Source: Leifsonia sp052114085
Lineage (GTDB): Bacteria > Actinomycetota > Actinomycetes > Actinomycetales > Microbacteriaceae
Direction: 5' to 3'
DNA length: 64,000 bases
Assembly: GCF_052114085.1 (NCBI RefSeq)
Contig: NZ_JBFREB010000001.1
Span: forward strand, 620,001 to 684,000
Both the position numbers and the translations under genes were made by a program. The notes under the pieces were generated by a model, which saw only the letters and a program-made list of their open reading frames with translations, had not been told where the DNA came from and searched no databases. Positions 50,479-57,872 of the stretch are shown one piece after another. Positions within the stretch are counted from its first letter, which is position 1. Every line of letters begins with the position of its first letter.

Positions 50479-51117
50479 TCAGCGGCTCCGGTTCCACAGC
50501 GTGGTCCACCCGATGCCGAGCTCGCCCACGAGGTCGCGGAGGGTCGACAGCGAGAGGCCCACCACGGTGCTGGGGTCTCCTTCGACACGCGTGATGAACG
50601 GTCCACCCAGACTGTCGACCGTGAACGCCCCGGCGACTTCCAGCGGCTCGCCGCTGGCCACATAATCGTCGATCTCGCGGTCGGTCACGTCCGCGAAGGT
50701 CACCGACGCGACCGCGACGGCGCCGGCAGCGGCGTTCTCGCGACCCTCTCGGTGATCGATCAGCCAGTGGCCGGAATGCAGCACACCGGTGCGTCCCCGC
50801 TGCTGCATCCAGCGCTCGCGGGCGACTGCCGGCAGGTGCGGCTTGCCGTGGATGGCGCCGTCGATCGCGAAAGCGGAGTCCCCGCCCAGGATGAGGCCGT
50901 CGATCGGTTCGCCGTCCAGCGTGCCGCGCACGGCCTCCGCCTTCAGCCGGGCAAGCAGCTGGACCATGGCGTGCGCGTCCAGCGAGCCGTGGTCGGCCTC
51001 GGCTGCGGCGACTGCTGCCGGCTCGTCGACGTACGACGGCACGACGACGGGCTCGATGCCCGCTGCGCGCAGAAGCGCGAGACGGGCGGGAGAGGTGGAG
51101 GCGAGGTAGAGGCGCAT
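50479..51117 (-). CDS. maf: Maf-family nucleoside triphosphate pyrophosphatase
   Basis: House-cleaning enzyme of 212 residues that hydrolyses dTTP/UTP and modified nucleotides. The N-terminus LYLASTSPARLALLRAAGIEPVVVPSYVDE is the Maf signature (S-x-S-x-R-x-x-L), LILGGDSAFAIDGAIHGKP holds the catalytic Asp, and the C-terminal GGPFITRVEGDPSTVVGL is also typical. The start is ATG 51115-51117, where the signature begins. It is followed in the same direction by the carboxylase alpha gene, as in mycobacteria, and is divergent from the RNA methyltransferase. Confidence 0.93.
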   Translation of the reverse strand: MRLYLASTSPARLALLRAAGIEPVVVPSYVDEPAAVAAAEADHGSLDAHAMVQLLARLKAEAVRGTLDGEPIDGLILGGDSAFAIDGAIHGKPHLPAVARERWMQQRGRTGVLHSGHWLIDHREGRENAAAGAVAVASVTFADVTDREIDDYVASGEPLEVAGAFTVDSLGGPFITRVEGDPSTVVGLSLSTLRDLVGELGIGWTTLWNRSR

Positions 51118-51141
51118 GGTCACCTGTGGAATGCTCGAAGG

Positions 51142-52515
51142 ATGCCCCAGAGAGATGAGGGAGACCTCCCGAAGCGCGAGGTCGAGCTCGACATTACCAA
51201 CGTCGCCCACGGCGGCGTGTTCGTCGCCCGGCATGAAGGCCGCGTGGTCTTCGTGCCCGACACGATGCCGGGGGAGAGAGTTCGTGCCCAGATCGGGGAC
51301 ACCAGCCACGAGCGGTTCTGGCGCGGCGAAGTGGTGGAGGTGCTGGAGGCGTCGCCCGAGCGGCAGCCGCACGTCTGGTCGGCAGCCTCGATCGAGCGGC
51401 CGCCGGCTGAGCGCGCGGGTGGGGCCGAGTTCGGACACATCCGGCTGGAGCACCAGCGCGAGCTCAAACGGAGGGTCATCGAGGACGCCCTGCAGCGGAC
51501 GGCGAAGTTCTCGACCGACCAGATCGCCGCGGCGGGACCCGACGGTGGACCGGTGGTCGTCGAACCGGTTGCCGGCGAGACTCCTGACGGCACGGGATGG
51601 CGCACTCGCGTCCGCCTGCAGGTCGACGATCGCGGCCGGATCGGCCCGTATTCGTCGCGTTCGCACACCGTCGTCCCGGTGGACGATTTGCCACTCGCGA
51701 CAGATCTCGTCCAGGACGCGACGCCTTTCGGCCAGCAGTTCCCGGGTGCCGAGTCGGTGGATGTGGTGGCAACCGGCCTCGGCACGTCGCACGTGCTCGT
51801 GAACGACGCGCCGGCCCGCTCGGGCAACCGATCGGGCAATCGCTCGGGCAACCGGTCCGGAAACCGCTCGGGCAACAGGAGTGGAAACCGCGCTGCCCCT
51901 CCCCGCCGGAGCCCCGTCCCGATCCGCGAACGCGTCGGCGACCGGGAGTTCCGGCTGGATGCTCGGGGCTTCTGGCAGGTGCACCGCGGCGCGGCGCACA
52001 CGCTCACCGAGGCGGTGCAGTCGGCCGTCGACGAAGCCCTCTTCGACCCGCGGGCGGCCAACCTCGACCTGTACGGCGGCGTCGGGTTGCTCGCCGCGGC
52101 CCTCGGCGACCGCTTCGGCTCCACCCTGCGCATCACCTCGGTGGAGAGCAGCGAGACGGCCACCGACGATGCCGCAGAAAACCTCGCAGACTGGGTGGGT
52201 GCCTCGGCGATCACCGACCGCGTGGAGCGCTACGTCACCCGGCTCGCCGCCGATGCCTCCGCTGCCGAACGGGCGCGGCTCCGCGCGGCGACGGTCGTCC
52301 TCGACCCGCCGCGCTCCGGTGCCGGGCGGGAGGTCGTGGACGCGATCGCCTCGGTCACCCCCGCACAGATCGTCTATGTCGCCTGCGATCCTGTCGCCCT
52401 GGCGCGCGACCTCGCCTTCTTCGCCGGCCACGGCTACGCGCTGCAGGGGATGCGTGCGTTCGACCTGTTCCCGAACACGCACCACGTCGAGGCGGTCGCC
52501 ACCCTGACGCGATGA
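51142..52515 (+). CDS. TRAM-domain RNA methyltransferase (TrmA/RlmCD-like)
   Basis: S-adenosylmethionine-dependent uridine-C5 methyltransferase family protein of 457 residues. The N-terminal TRAM domain (VELDITNVAHGGVFVARHEGRVVFVPDTMPGERVRA) binds RNA; the catalytic domain has LDLYGGVGLLAAAL, the VLDPPRSGAG motif and YVACDPVALARDLAFF with the nucleophilic Cys, then GYALQGMRAFDLFPNTHHVEAVATL. Between them is an Arg-Ser-Gly-Asn tandem repeat of six units (see 51817-51888). No FeS Cys cluster is seen. The target (rRNA or tRNA) is unknown. The ATG at 51142 is 25 nt from the divergent maf start. Confidence 0.88.
   Translation: MPQRDEGDLPKREVELDITNVAHGGVFVARHEGRVVFVPDTMPGERVRAQIGDTSHERFWRGEVVEVLEASPERQPHVWSAASIERPPAERAGGAEFGHIRLEHQRELKRRVIEDALQRTAKFSTDQIAAAGPDGGPVVVEPVAGETPDGTGWRTRVRLQVDDRGRIGPYSSRSHTVVPVDDLPLATDLVQDATPFGQQFPGAESVDVVATGLGTSHVLVNDAPARSGNRSGNRSGNRSGNRSGNRSGNRAAPPRRSPVPIRERVGDREFRLDARGFWQVHRGAAHTLTEAVQSAVDEALFDPRAANLDLYGGVGLLAAALGDRFGSTLRITSVESSETATDDAAENLADWVGASAITDRVERYVTRLAADASAAERARLRAATVVLDPPRSGAGREVVDAIASVTPAQIVYVACDPVALARDLAFFAGHGYALQGMRAFDLFPNTHHVEAVATLTR
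51817..51888 (+). repeat. Six 12-bp in-frame tandem repeats (R-S-G-N units)
   Basis: Six units of 12 bp, consensus CGCTCGGGCAAC, translate to R-S-G-N repeated. Three units (1, 3, 5) are identical; others vary synonymously (CGATCGGGCAAT, CGGTCCGGAAAC, AGGAGTGGAAAC). The block is a linker in the methyltransferase. Confidence 0.9.
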
Positions 52516-52548
52516 CGAGCGACGGCCCGGACGAACGCATTCACCCCC

Positions 52549-52554
52549 TACGAT
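52549..52554 (+). promoter_or_regulatory. -10 box TACGAT of the response-regulator gene
   Basis: TACGAT ends 7 nt before ATG 52562, pointing to the second of two in-frame ATGs as the true start of a leaderless message; the first ATG (52553) lies inside the box. Confidence 0.48.
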
Positions 52555-52561
52555 GGTCAAC

Positions 52562-53221
52562 ATGGTGCGGGTGGCAATCGTCGACGATCACGAATCCGTG
52601 CGGCTCGGGCTGAAGGCGGCCTGTCAGGACGCAGGGTACGAGGTCGTGCTGACCGCGCCCACGGTTGACGACTTCGTCGCCCAGCTGGGCTCTCAGGAGT
52701 GCGACGTCGTCGTGCTGGACCTGTCCCTGGGCGACGGCTCCAAGGTGACGGACAACGTCAAACGCGCCCAGGCGACCGGCGCCGCCGTGCTGGTGCACAG
52801 CATCGCCGACCGCGTCGCGTCCGTGCGTGAAGCTCTCGCCGCGGGAGCGGCGGGGGTCATCCCCAAGTCCTCGCCCACGACTACCGTCATCAGCGCCATC
52901 GCCACGGTCGCGCGCGGCGATGTGCTCAACAATCTCGAGTGGGCGACGGCGATCGACGCCGACAGCGACTTCGCCAAGGCCCAGCTGGGTCGACGCGAGC
53001 GCGACGTGCTCCACCTGTACGCGTCCGGCCTCCCGCTGAAAGCCGTCGCCGCACAGCTCGGCATCGCCAACTCGACCGCGCGCGAGTACCTCGACCGCAT
53101 CCGCGTCAAGTACGTCGAAGTGGGCCGGCCGGCACCGACCAAGGTCGACCTCCTCCGTCGCGCGGTCGAGGACGGCATCCTCCCCGGGCTCGATCCCGAG
53201 ACGGGCAATGAGCGTTCCTAG
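52562..53221 (+). CDS. Response regulator, NarL/LuxR type
   Basis: Two-component transcription factor of 219 residues. The receiver domain (VRVAIVDDHESVRLGL; acceptor Asp in VVVLDLSLGDGS; Lys in GVIPKSSP) is followed by a LuxR-type DNA-binding domain: LGRRERDVLHLYASGLPLKAVAAQLGIANSTAREYLDRIRVKYVEVGR. The start is 52562, not 52553 (see the -10 box). The 3' end overlaps the kinase gene by 14 nt. Confidence 0.9.
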   Translation: MVRVAIVDDHESVRLGLKAACQDAGYEVVLTAPTVDDFVAQLGSQECDVVVLDLSLGDGSKVTDNVKRAQATGAAVLVHSIADRVASVREALAAGAAGVIPKSSPTTTVISAIATVARGDVLNNLEWATAIDADSDFAKAQLGRRERDVLHLYASGLPLKAVAAQLGIANSTAREYLDRIRVKYVEVGRPAPTKVDLLRRAVEDGILPGLDPETGNERS

Positions 53222-54509
53222 CGGGGTGCGCCCGGGGCTGCCGCTCGAATCGGTCAAACCCCGCAATCCCCTCAGCCGCGCTCGCATCGAGCGCATCGCC
53301 GACCGCACGGTCTCGGCATTCGGCCTGGTCTTCGGCCTGCAAACCCTCCCGACCGCCCTCAGCCAGCTTCATCAGCTGCGCGAGCCGTGGGGCGGCGTAT
53401 GGATGATCGTCATCTTCGGCGGACTGGCCCTGACGGTGATCCTCGCAATCGTCCAGCGCGGCGTGAAAATCGCGATGGGCGTGCTCGCCGTCGTCTACCT
53501 CGCCGCTCTCGTCACGTGGCCTCTGCTCATCGGAGACCCGGCGCTCGCTCCCGGCAAGCCGTGGGTGTGGTTCCTCTGCTCCGTCTTCACCGCGTTCGCT
53601 GCGGTCGCCTACCCGCTCGGGCTGGCGATCGCGTACACGTTCATCGCGCCGATCGCATACGGCGTGGTCCGGGCCCTTCCTGCCGGCGGCGGTGTCGGCC
53701 CCGAGATCGCCGCGCTGGACGCCATCTACGCGGTCATCCTCGGCGGCGTCATCCTCGCGATCATCGCGATGATGCGGCAGGCCGCGAGCGCGGTGGATGC
53801 GGCACAGAGCCAGGCCCTCGCCCGGTACGCGAACGCCGTCCGTCAGCACGCGACCGAGGTCGAGCGCGTCCAGGTCGACGCGATCGTGCATGACAGCGTC
53901 CTTACCACGCTGCTCTCCGCCGCGTCTGCCCGCTCACCCGAGCAGAAAGAGCTCGCGGCGACGATGGCAGCGGATGCGATCGGGCACCTCCACGCGGCAG
54001 AGGCGGCGACGCCCGAGGACCAGTCGGCCGTCGGGCTCGATCGCCTCACCGAGCGGCTGGTGACGGCCGCCAACGCGTTCTCCTCGCCCTTCCAGGTGGA
54101 GGTGCGCGACGTCGAGGTGCACACTCTCCCCGTCAATGTGGCCGAGGCCGTCTACTCCGCCACCGTGCAGGCGATGGTGAACAGCATGCAGCACGCGGGC
54201 GGTCCGGAAGTGCAGCGGAACGTCTCCATCCGCGGCGGCGGACCGGCCGCGACGGTAGAGGTCGTCGTGCGTGACGACGGCCGCGGCTTCACGGAGTCCG
54301 AGGTTCCGGCGGAGCGACTGGGGCTCCGGATCAGCATCCGCGACCGGCTCGCCAAGGTCGGCGGCCGCGCGCGGATCGAGTCCGAGCCGGGGGTCGGCAC
54401 GACCGTGACGATTCTGTGGCCGTCCGCCGACAGCCACGCTGTGGGCTCCGCCATCCCGGCGGGGATGCACGAGCCGGTCACCGTCAACGGGTCGGAGGCG
54501 GGCGAGTGA
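53208..54509 (+). CDS. Membrane sensor histidine kinase (NarX/DesK-like)
   Basis: Sensor kinase of 433 residues. Five to six hydrophobic segments lie between about residues 35 and 190; then a helical dimerisation part with the likely phosphoacceptor in VDAIVHDSVLTTLLSAAS, and an ATP-binding domain with N-box EAVYSATVQAMVNSMQHAG and G-box VVVRDDGRGF followed by RLGLRISIRDRLAKVGGRARIESEPGVGTTVTILWP. The HDSVL acceptor differs from the usual H-D-x-L/HE pattern but is seen in actinobacterial members. The gene overlaps the regulator upstream and a third membrane-protein gene downstream (GTGA). Confidence 0.88.
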   Translation: MSVPSGVRPGLPLESVKPRNPLSRARIERIADRTVSAFGLVFGLQTLPTALSQLHQLREPWGGVWMIVIFGGLALTVILAIVQRGVKIAMGVLAVVYLAALVTWPLLIGDPALAPGKPWVWFLCSVFTAFAAVAYPLGLAIAYTFIAPIAYGVVRALPAGGGVGPEIAALDAIYAVILGGVILAIIAMMRQAASAVDAAQSQALARYANAVRQHATEVERVQVDAIVHDSVLTTLLSAASARSPEQKELAATMAADAIGHLHAAEAATPEDQSAVGLDRLTERLVTAANAFSSPFQVEVRDVEVHTLPVNVAEAVYSATVQAMVNSMQHAGGPEVQRNVSIRGGGPAATVEVVVRDDGRGFTESEVPAERLGLRISIRDRLAKVGGRARIESEPGVGTTVTILWPSADSHAVGSAIPAGMHEPVTVNGSEAGE

Positions 54510-55531
54510 TCACCCTCAACCGCGTCCTCTTCCTCAGCCTCGGTGGGCTGTTCTCGGCATACCACCTCTTCCTCGCGCTCTCGTCGTTGTCGACACCGCG
54601 GGCGGCGGGTCCGGCGATCGTCGCGATGGTGCTGTACGGAATCGCAACAGTGGTGAGCCTGTGGCCGACGAGTCCGACGAAGATGCCCCTCTGGCTGGCT
54701 GCGTTCGACCTGGCGGTCTGCGTGGTCATCCCGATCCTGGTCACCAGCGAGCTGGACCCGTCGAAGGACAATGGCTACGCCACCTGGTATGTCGCCGCGG
54801 TGGGCACTCTGATGACGATCTGCGCGGTCCGCCGGCAGCAGATCGTCGCCTGGGCGGGTGTGGGTTTCCTCGCCGTGCAGACCGTCGTCTGGGCGGGCCC
54901 GGGTGCTCTGGCGGGCTTGGGCGTGATCGGCTCGGTCGTCTGGGTGGGGGTGGCCGTCGTCATCTCCGGCTCGCTCGCGAAGGCGGGAAGGGACGCCCTG
55001 CAGTTCGCGCGTGCCGAGCGCGAGGCCACCGAGTGGCAGGCCGCTCAGGAGGCGCACGTCATGGAACGTCAGCTGCGGCTGCGGCAGACGTACCGCGTGG
55101 CTGCGCCCATGCTGGCGGAGATCGTCCGCCGCGGCGGCGACCTCACCGAGGCCGAGCGACGCGAGTGCCGCTACCTCGAGGGCGCCATCCGCGACGAGAT
55201 CCGCGGCCGCCGACTCCTCAACGACGATGTGCGACGCGAGGTGATGGATGCGCGCCGGCGCGGCGTGGTCGTCAGCCTGCTCGACGAGGGGGGAATCGAC
55301 GACCTCGACCAGCGCGGTCTGGAGGCGGTGCTCCGGCGGCTCGCAGAGGCCATCCGCGGTACGACCACCGACAAGCTCATCGTGCGCACCGTGCCCCGCT
55401 CGTCGAAGACGGCTGTGACGGTCGTCGGGTTGCGCATGTCGGACGACGGGGCAGCGAACGCGCTGGGCGCGGACTCGGAGGACGACGAGGTCGACCTCTG
55501 GCTGGAGATCCCGCGTCCCGTGGCCTCCTGA
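54506..55531 (+). CDS. Membrane protein coupled to the two-component system
   Basis: Protein of 341 residues, not recognised by name. Five or so hydrophobic segments cover about residues 5-165; then an amphipathic helical region (ALQFARAEREATEWQAAQEAHVMERQLRLRQTYRVAAPMLAEIVRRGGDLTEAERRECRYLEGAIRDEIRG) and a mixed alpha/beta C-terminus. The layout resembles the kinase before it, but N-box and G-box motifs for ATP binding are not seen, so it may be a pseudokinase or auxiliary sensor (inference). The start is GTG 54506, overlapping the kinase stop; the order regulator-kinase-this gene suggests one operon. Confidence 0.7.
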   Translation: MITLNRVLFLSLGGLFSAYHLFLALSSLSTPRAAGPAIVAMVLYGIATVVSLWPTSPTKMPLWLAAFDLAVCVVIPILVTSELDPSKDNGYATWYVAAVGTLMTICAVRRQQIVAWAGVGFLAVQTVVWAGPGALAGLGVIGSVVWVGVAVVISGSLAKAGRDALQFARAEREATEWQAAQEAHVMERQLRLRQTYRVAAPMLAEIVRRGGDLTEAERRECRYLEGAIRDEIRGRRLLNDDVRREVMDARRRGVVVSLLDEGGIDDLDQRGLEAVLRRLAEAIRGTTTDKLIVRTVPRSSKTAVTVVGLRMSDDGAANALGADSEDDEVDLWLEIPRPVAS

Positions 55532-55533
55532 CG

Positions 55534-55597
55534 CCGCGATTTGCGCCAAATCGCGGTTCTGGCGTCTCGATAACCGCGATTTGCGCCAAATCGTGCG
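55534..55597. repeat. Duplicated ATTTG-CAAAT hairpin
   Basis: CCGCGATTTG (55534-55543), CGC, CAAATCGCGG (55547-55556) is a perfect 10-bp hairpin; a second copy at 55574-55597 differs by one base in its right arm. They start 3 nt after the preceding stop. Confidence 0.55.
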
Positions 55598-55620
55598 GGG
55601 GGACGTGCGCGTTAAAAGGG

Positions 55621-55656
55621 GAAAGGGGCCGACACCCGAATTGTCGGCCCCTTTTC
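55621..55656. terminator. Bidirectional hairpin with T-rich tails
   Basis: AAAGGGGCCGACA (55622-55634) pairs with TGTCGGCCCCTTT (55642-55654) around loop CCCGAAT. On the plus strand it runs into CCCCTTTTC; on the minus strand into CCCCTTTCCCCTTTT. It is the best intrinsic terminator of the window and can serve both the plus-strand operon and accE. Confidence 0.75.
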
Positions 55657-55662
55657 AAACCC

Positions 55663-55699
55663 CGAGTCAGGGCGACAACCCGAATATCGCCCTGACTCG
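55663..55699. repeat. Perfect 13-bp hairpin with the same loop motif
   Basis: CGAGTCAGGGCGA (55663-55675) pairs with TCGCCCTGACTCG (55687-55699); the loop CAACCCGAATA contains CCCGAAT, as in the previous hairpin. Possibly part of a structured RNA or a second terminator. Confidence 0.6.
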
Positions 55700-55708
55700 C
55701 CCCCAAAG

Positions 55709-55738
55709 CACTCGCCCGCTTACCCTAGTCGGCGAGTG
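55709..55738. repeat. 8-bp hairpin of the convergent-gap cluster
   Basis: CACTCGCC (55709-55716) pairs with GGCGAGTG (55731-55738) with a 14-nt loop. Third consecutive hairpin of the set between 55621 and 55738. Confidence 0.4.
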
Positions 55739-55922
55739 ATTGGCGGTGTGACTCACGAGGAGAGACACCTAGCAATATCTATAGTGGTCGGGCTCTCGGG
55801 AAATACATAGTCGTCATTTTGGAGGACATGGGGGACATTTCGCGGCCCCCGTTCGAGGTGCACTCCGGAGAACCGGCCCGAACGGCCTCTCGGCGCGCCC
55901 CGATAGGGGTACAGGACGGGGC
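55739..55922. other. Non-coding stretch before accE 3' end, AT-rich by local standards
   Basis: No convincing gene. It contains TATAGT (55780-55785), a good -10-like box without a -35, and nearby AT-rich sequence AAATACATAG, unusual for this GC-rich DNA. A 52-codon plus-strand frame from ATG 55828 runs into accE antisense; GGAGG is only 2 nt from its ATG, so it is not called. Confidence 0.4.
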
Positions 55923-56177
55923 TCAACCGGAGAAGGAACGCCACGCTCCGGCACCCGATCGCAGCTCCGAGCGCAGGGCGGGCTGAGTGCGCGCCCAGGC
56001 GTCCGGTCCGTTCTCCGCCCGCGCCTCGGTGGCGGCAGCGGCCTGCTCCGCGGCCGCAGCGGCCAGCACCGCGGTCACCGCAGCGACCTCCTCCGGCGTC
56101 ACGCCGCGCGTGACGAACCGGAGCTGCGAGGGGTCGAGCGGGGAGTCGCCCGTCTCTTTGGCGTGCGCGCCGCTCAC
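55923..56177 (-). CDS. accE: Acyl-CoA carboxylase epsilon subunit
   Basis: Small accessory subunit of 84 residues that stabilises the actinobacterial acyl-CoA carboxylase complex. The core LRFVTRGVTPEEVAAVTAVLAAAAAEQ is the family pattern; the rest is Ala-rich. The start is GTG 56175-56177, overlapping the accD stop in GTGA; the longer frame upstream is a shadow of accD. It sits between accD and a hairpin-rich convergent gap. Confidence 0.9.
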   Translation of the reverse strand: MSGAHAKETGDSPLDPSQLRFVTRGVTPEEVAAVTAVLAAAAAEQAAAATEARAENGPDAWARTQPALRSELRSGAGAWRSFSG

Positions 56178-57787
56178 AGGGGGATGTTCCCGTGCTTCTT
56201 CGGCGGCAGCGAGGCCCGCTTGGTCCGCAGCGCGCGGAGGGCCTTGATGACCGAGACGCGGGTCGCCGCCGGCTCGATCACGCCGTCGAGCTCTCCGCGC
56301 TCCGCTGCCAGGAAGGGGCTGGCCACGTTGTACGTGTACTCGTTGGCCAGCTTGGTGCGCACCGCTGCCACATCCTCGCCCGCCTCCTCTGCGCGCTTGA
56401 TCTCGCCGCGGTACAGGATGTTGACCGCGCCCTGACCGCCCATGACGGCGATCTCGGCGGTCGGCCACGCGAGGTTGATGTCTGCGCCCAGCTGCTTGGA
56501 GCCCATCACGATGTACGCCCCGCCGTACGCCTTGCGGGTGATGATCGTCACCAGAGGCACGGTGGCCTCCGCGTACGCGTAGAGCAGCTTGGCGCCACGG
56601 CGGATGACGCCGGTCCACTCCTGGTCGGTGCCGGGCAGGTAGCCGGGCACATCCACCAGGGTCAGGATCGGGATGCCGAACGCGTCACAGAAGCGGACGA
56701 ACCGCGACGCCTTCTCGCCCGCGTCGATGTTGAGCGTCCCGGCCATGGCGCTGGGCTGGTTGGCGACGATGCCGACCGAGCGACCCTCCACCCGGGCGAA
56801 CCCGATCACGATGTTGGGCGCGAACAGCGGCTGGACCTCGAGGAACTCACCGTCGTCGACGACGCCCTCGATGATGGTCTTGACGTCGTACGGCTGGTTG
56901 GGGGAGTCCGGGATGACCGTGTTCAGGCGGCGGTCGGCGTCCGTGATCTCGAGCTCGGGCTCCGCCTGGAAGGTCGGCAGCTCGGCCAGGTTGTTCTGCG
57001 GCAGGTAGCTGAGCAGGGTGCGGGCGTAGTCGAGCGCGTCATCCTCGTCGCTCGCCAGGTAGTGCGAGACGCCGGAGATCTTGTTGTGGGTGAGCGCGCC
57101 GCCGAGCTCTTCGAAGCCCACGTCCTCGCCGGTGACCGTCTTGATGACGTCGGGGCCGGTGACGAACATGTGGCTCGACTTGTCGACCATGATGACGAAG
57201 TCGGTGAGCGCGGGGGAGTACACCGCTCCGCCCGCCGCCGGGCCCATCACGATAGAGATCTGCGGGATGACGCCGGACGCGGCGGTGTTGCGGCGGAAGA
57301 TCTCGCCGTACTTGCCGAGCGCGACCACACCCTCCTGGATGCGCGCGCCGCCCGAGTCGAGGATGCCGATCATGGGAACGCCGGTCTTGAGGGCGTGGTC
57401 CATGACCTTGATGATCTTCTCGCCGGCGACCTCGCCGAGCGACCCGCCGAAGATGGTGAAGTCCTGGCTGAACACCGCGACATTGCGGCCGTGGATGGTG
57501 CCGACGCCGGTGACGACCGCGTCGCCGTACGGACGCTTGGCCTCCATACCGAAGGCGTGGGTGCGGTGGCGGACGAATTCGTCCAGCTCGACGAAGGAGC
57601 CGTGATCGAGCAGCAGCTCGATGCGCTCGCGGGCGGTCAGCTTGCCCTTCGCGTGCTGCTTCTCGATCGCCGCCTGTCCGCTCGCGGTGACGGCCTCGTG
57701 GAACCGTTCCTTCAGGTCGGCGAGCTTGCCGGCGGTGGTGGTCAGGTCGGGGAGCTGTTCGGTCTGACGTGGTTCGGTGTCGGTCAC
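56174..57787 (-). CDS. accD: Acyl-CoA carboxylase beta subunit (carboxyltransferase)
   Basis: Transfers CO2 from biotin on the alpha subunit to acetyl- or propionyl-CoA, 537 residues. Carboxyltransferase features: RERIELLLDHGSFVELDEFVRHR, VFSQDFTIFGGSLGEVAGEKI, ILDSGGARIQEGV with the oxyanion-hole Gly pair, GPAAGGAVYSPALTDF, and in the C-terminal half FVRFCDAFGIPILTLVDVPGYLPG, ITRKAYGGAYIVMGSK and WPTAEIAVMGGQGAV. Start: GTG 57787 has TAGAGT ending 7 nt upstream; GTG 57796 overlaps that box and is less likely. Divergent from birA, which biotinylates its partner subunit. Equivalent to mycobacterial accD5. Confidence 0.95.
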   Translation of the reverse strand: MTDTEPRQTEQLPDLTTTAGKLADLKERFHEAVTASGQAAIEKQHAKGKLTARERIELLLDHGSFVELDEFVRHRTHAFGMEAKRPYGDAVVTGVGTIHGRNVAVFSQDFTIFGGSLGEVAGEKIIKVMDHALKTGVPMIGILDSGGARIQEGVVALGKYGEIFRRNTAASGVIPQISIVMGPAAGGAVYSPALTDFVIMVDKSSHMFVTGPDVIKTVTGEDVGFEELGGALTHNKISGVSHYLASDEDDALDYARTLLSYLPQNNLAELPTFQAEPELEITDADRRLNTVIPDSPNQPYDVKTIIEGVVDDGEFLEVQPLFAPNIVIGFARVEGRSVGIVANQPSAMAGTLNIDAGEKASRFVRFCDAFGIPILTLVDVPGYLPGTDQEWTGVIRRGAKLLYAYAEATVPLVTIITRKAYGGAYIVMGSKQLGADINLAWPTAEIAVMGGQGAVNILYRGEIKRAEEAGEDVAAVRTKLANEYTYNVASPFLAAERGELDGVIEPAATRVSVIKALRALRTKRASLPPKKHGNIPL

Positions 57788-57794
57788 GCCGTTC

Positions 57795-57800
57795 ACTCTA
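57795..57800 (-). promoter_or_regulatory. -10 box TAGAGT of accD
   Basis: On the minus strand TAGAGT is followed by 7 nt and then GTG 57787, matching the leaderless spacing seen elsewhere. The box includes bases of the alternative GTG 57796. Confidence 0.5.
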
Positions 57801-57872
57801 CCGGCCAGCCGATCGGCCGTGCCGTTGACGAAATCCTACAAATCCGCCCGCCTGCACTAGCGGAGTGGCCCA

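Noticed and set aside
55621..55699. 6C-type actinobacterial small RNA
   Set aside because: Two hairpins are present, but the loops contain CCCGAAT rather than runs of six C.
55828..55986. 52-codon plus-strand frame (ATG 55828 to TGA 55986) in the gap before accE
   Set aside because: GGAGG is only 2 nt from the ATG, rare codons such as ATA occur, the last 64 nt are antisense to accE, and the product shows no recognisable motif.
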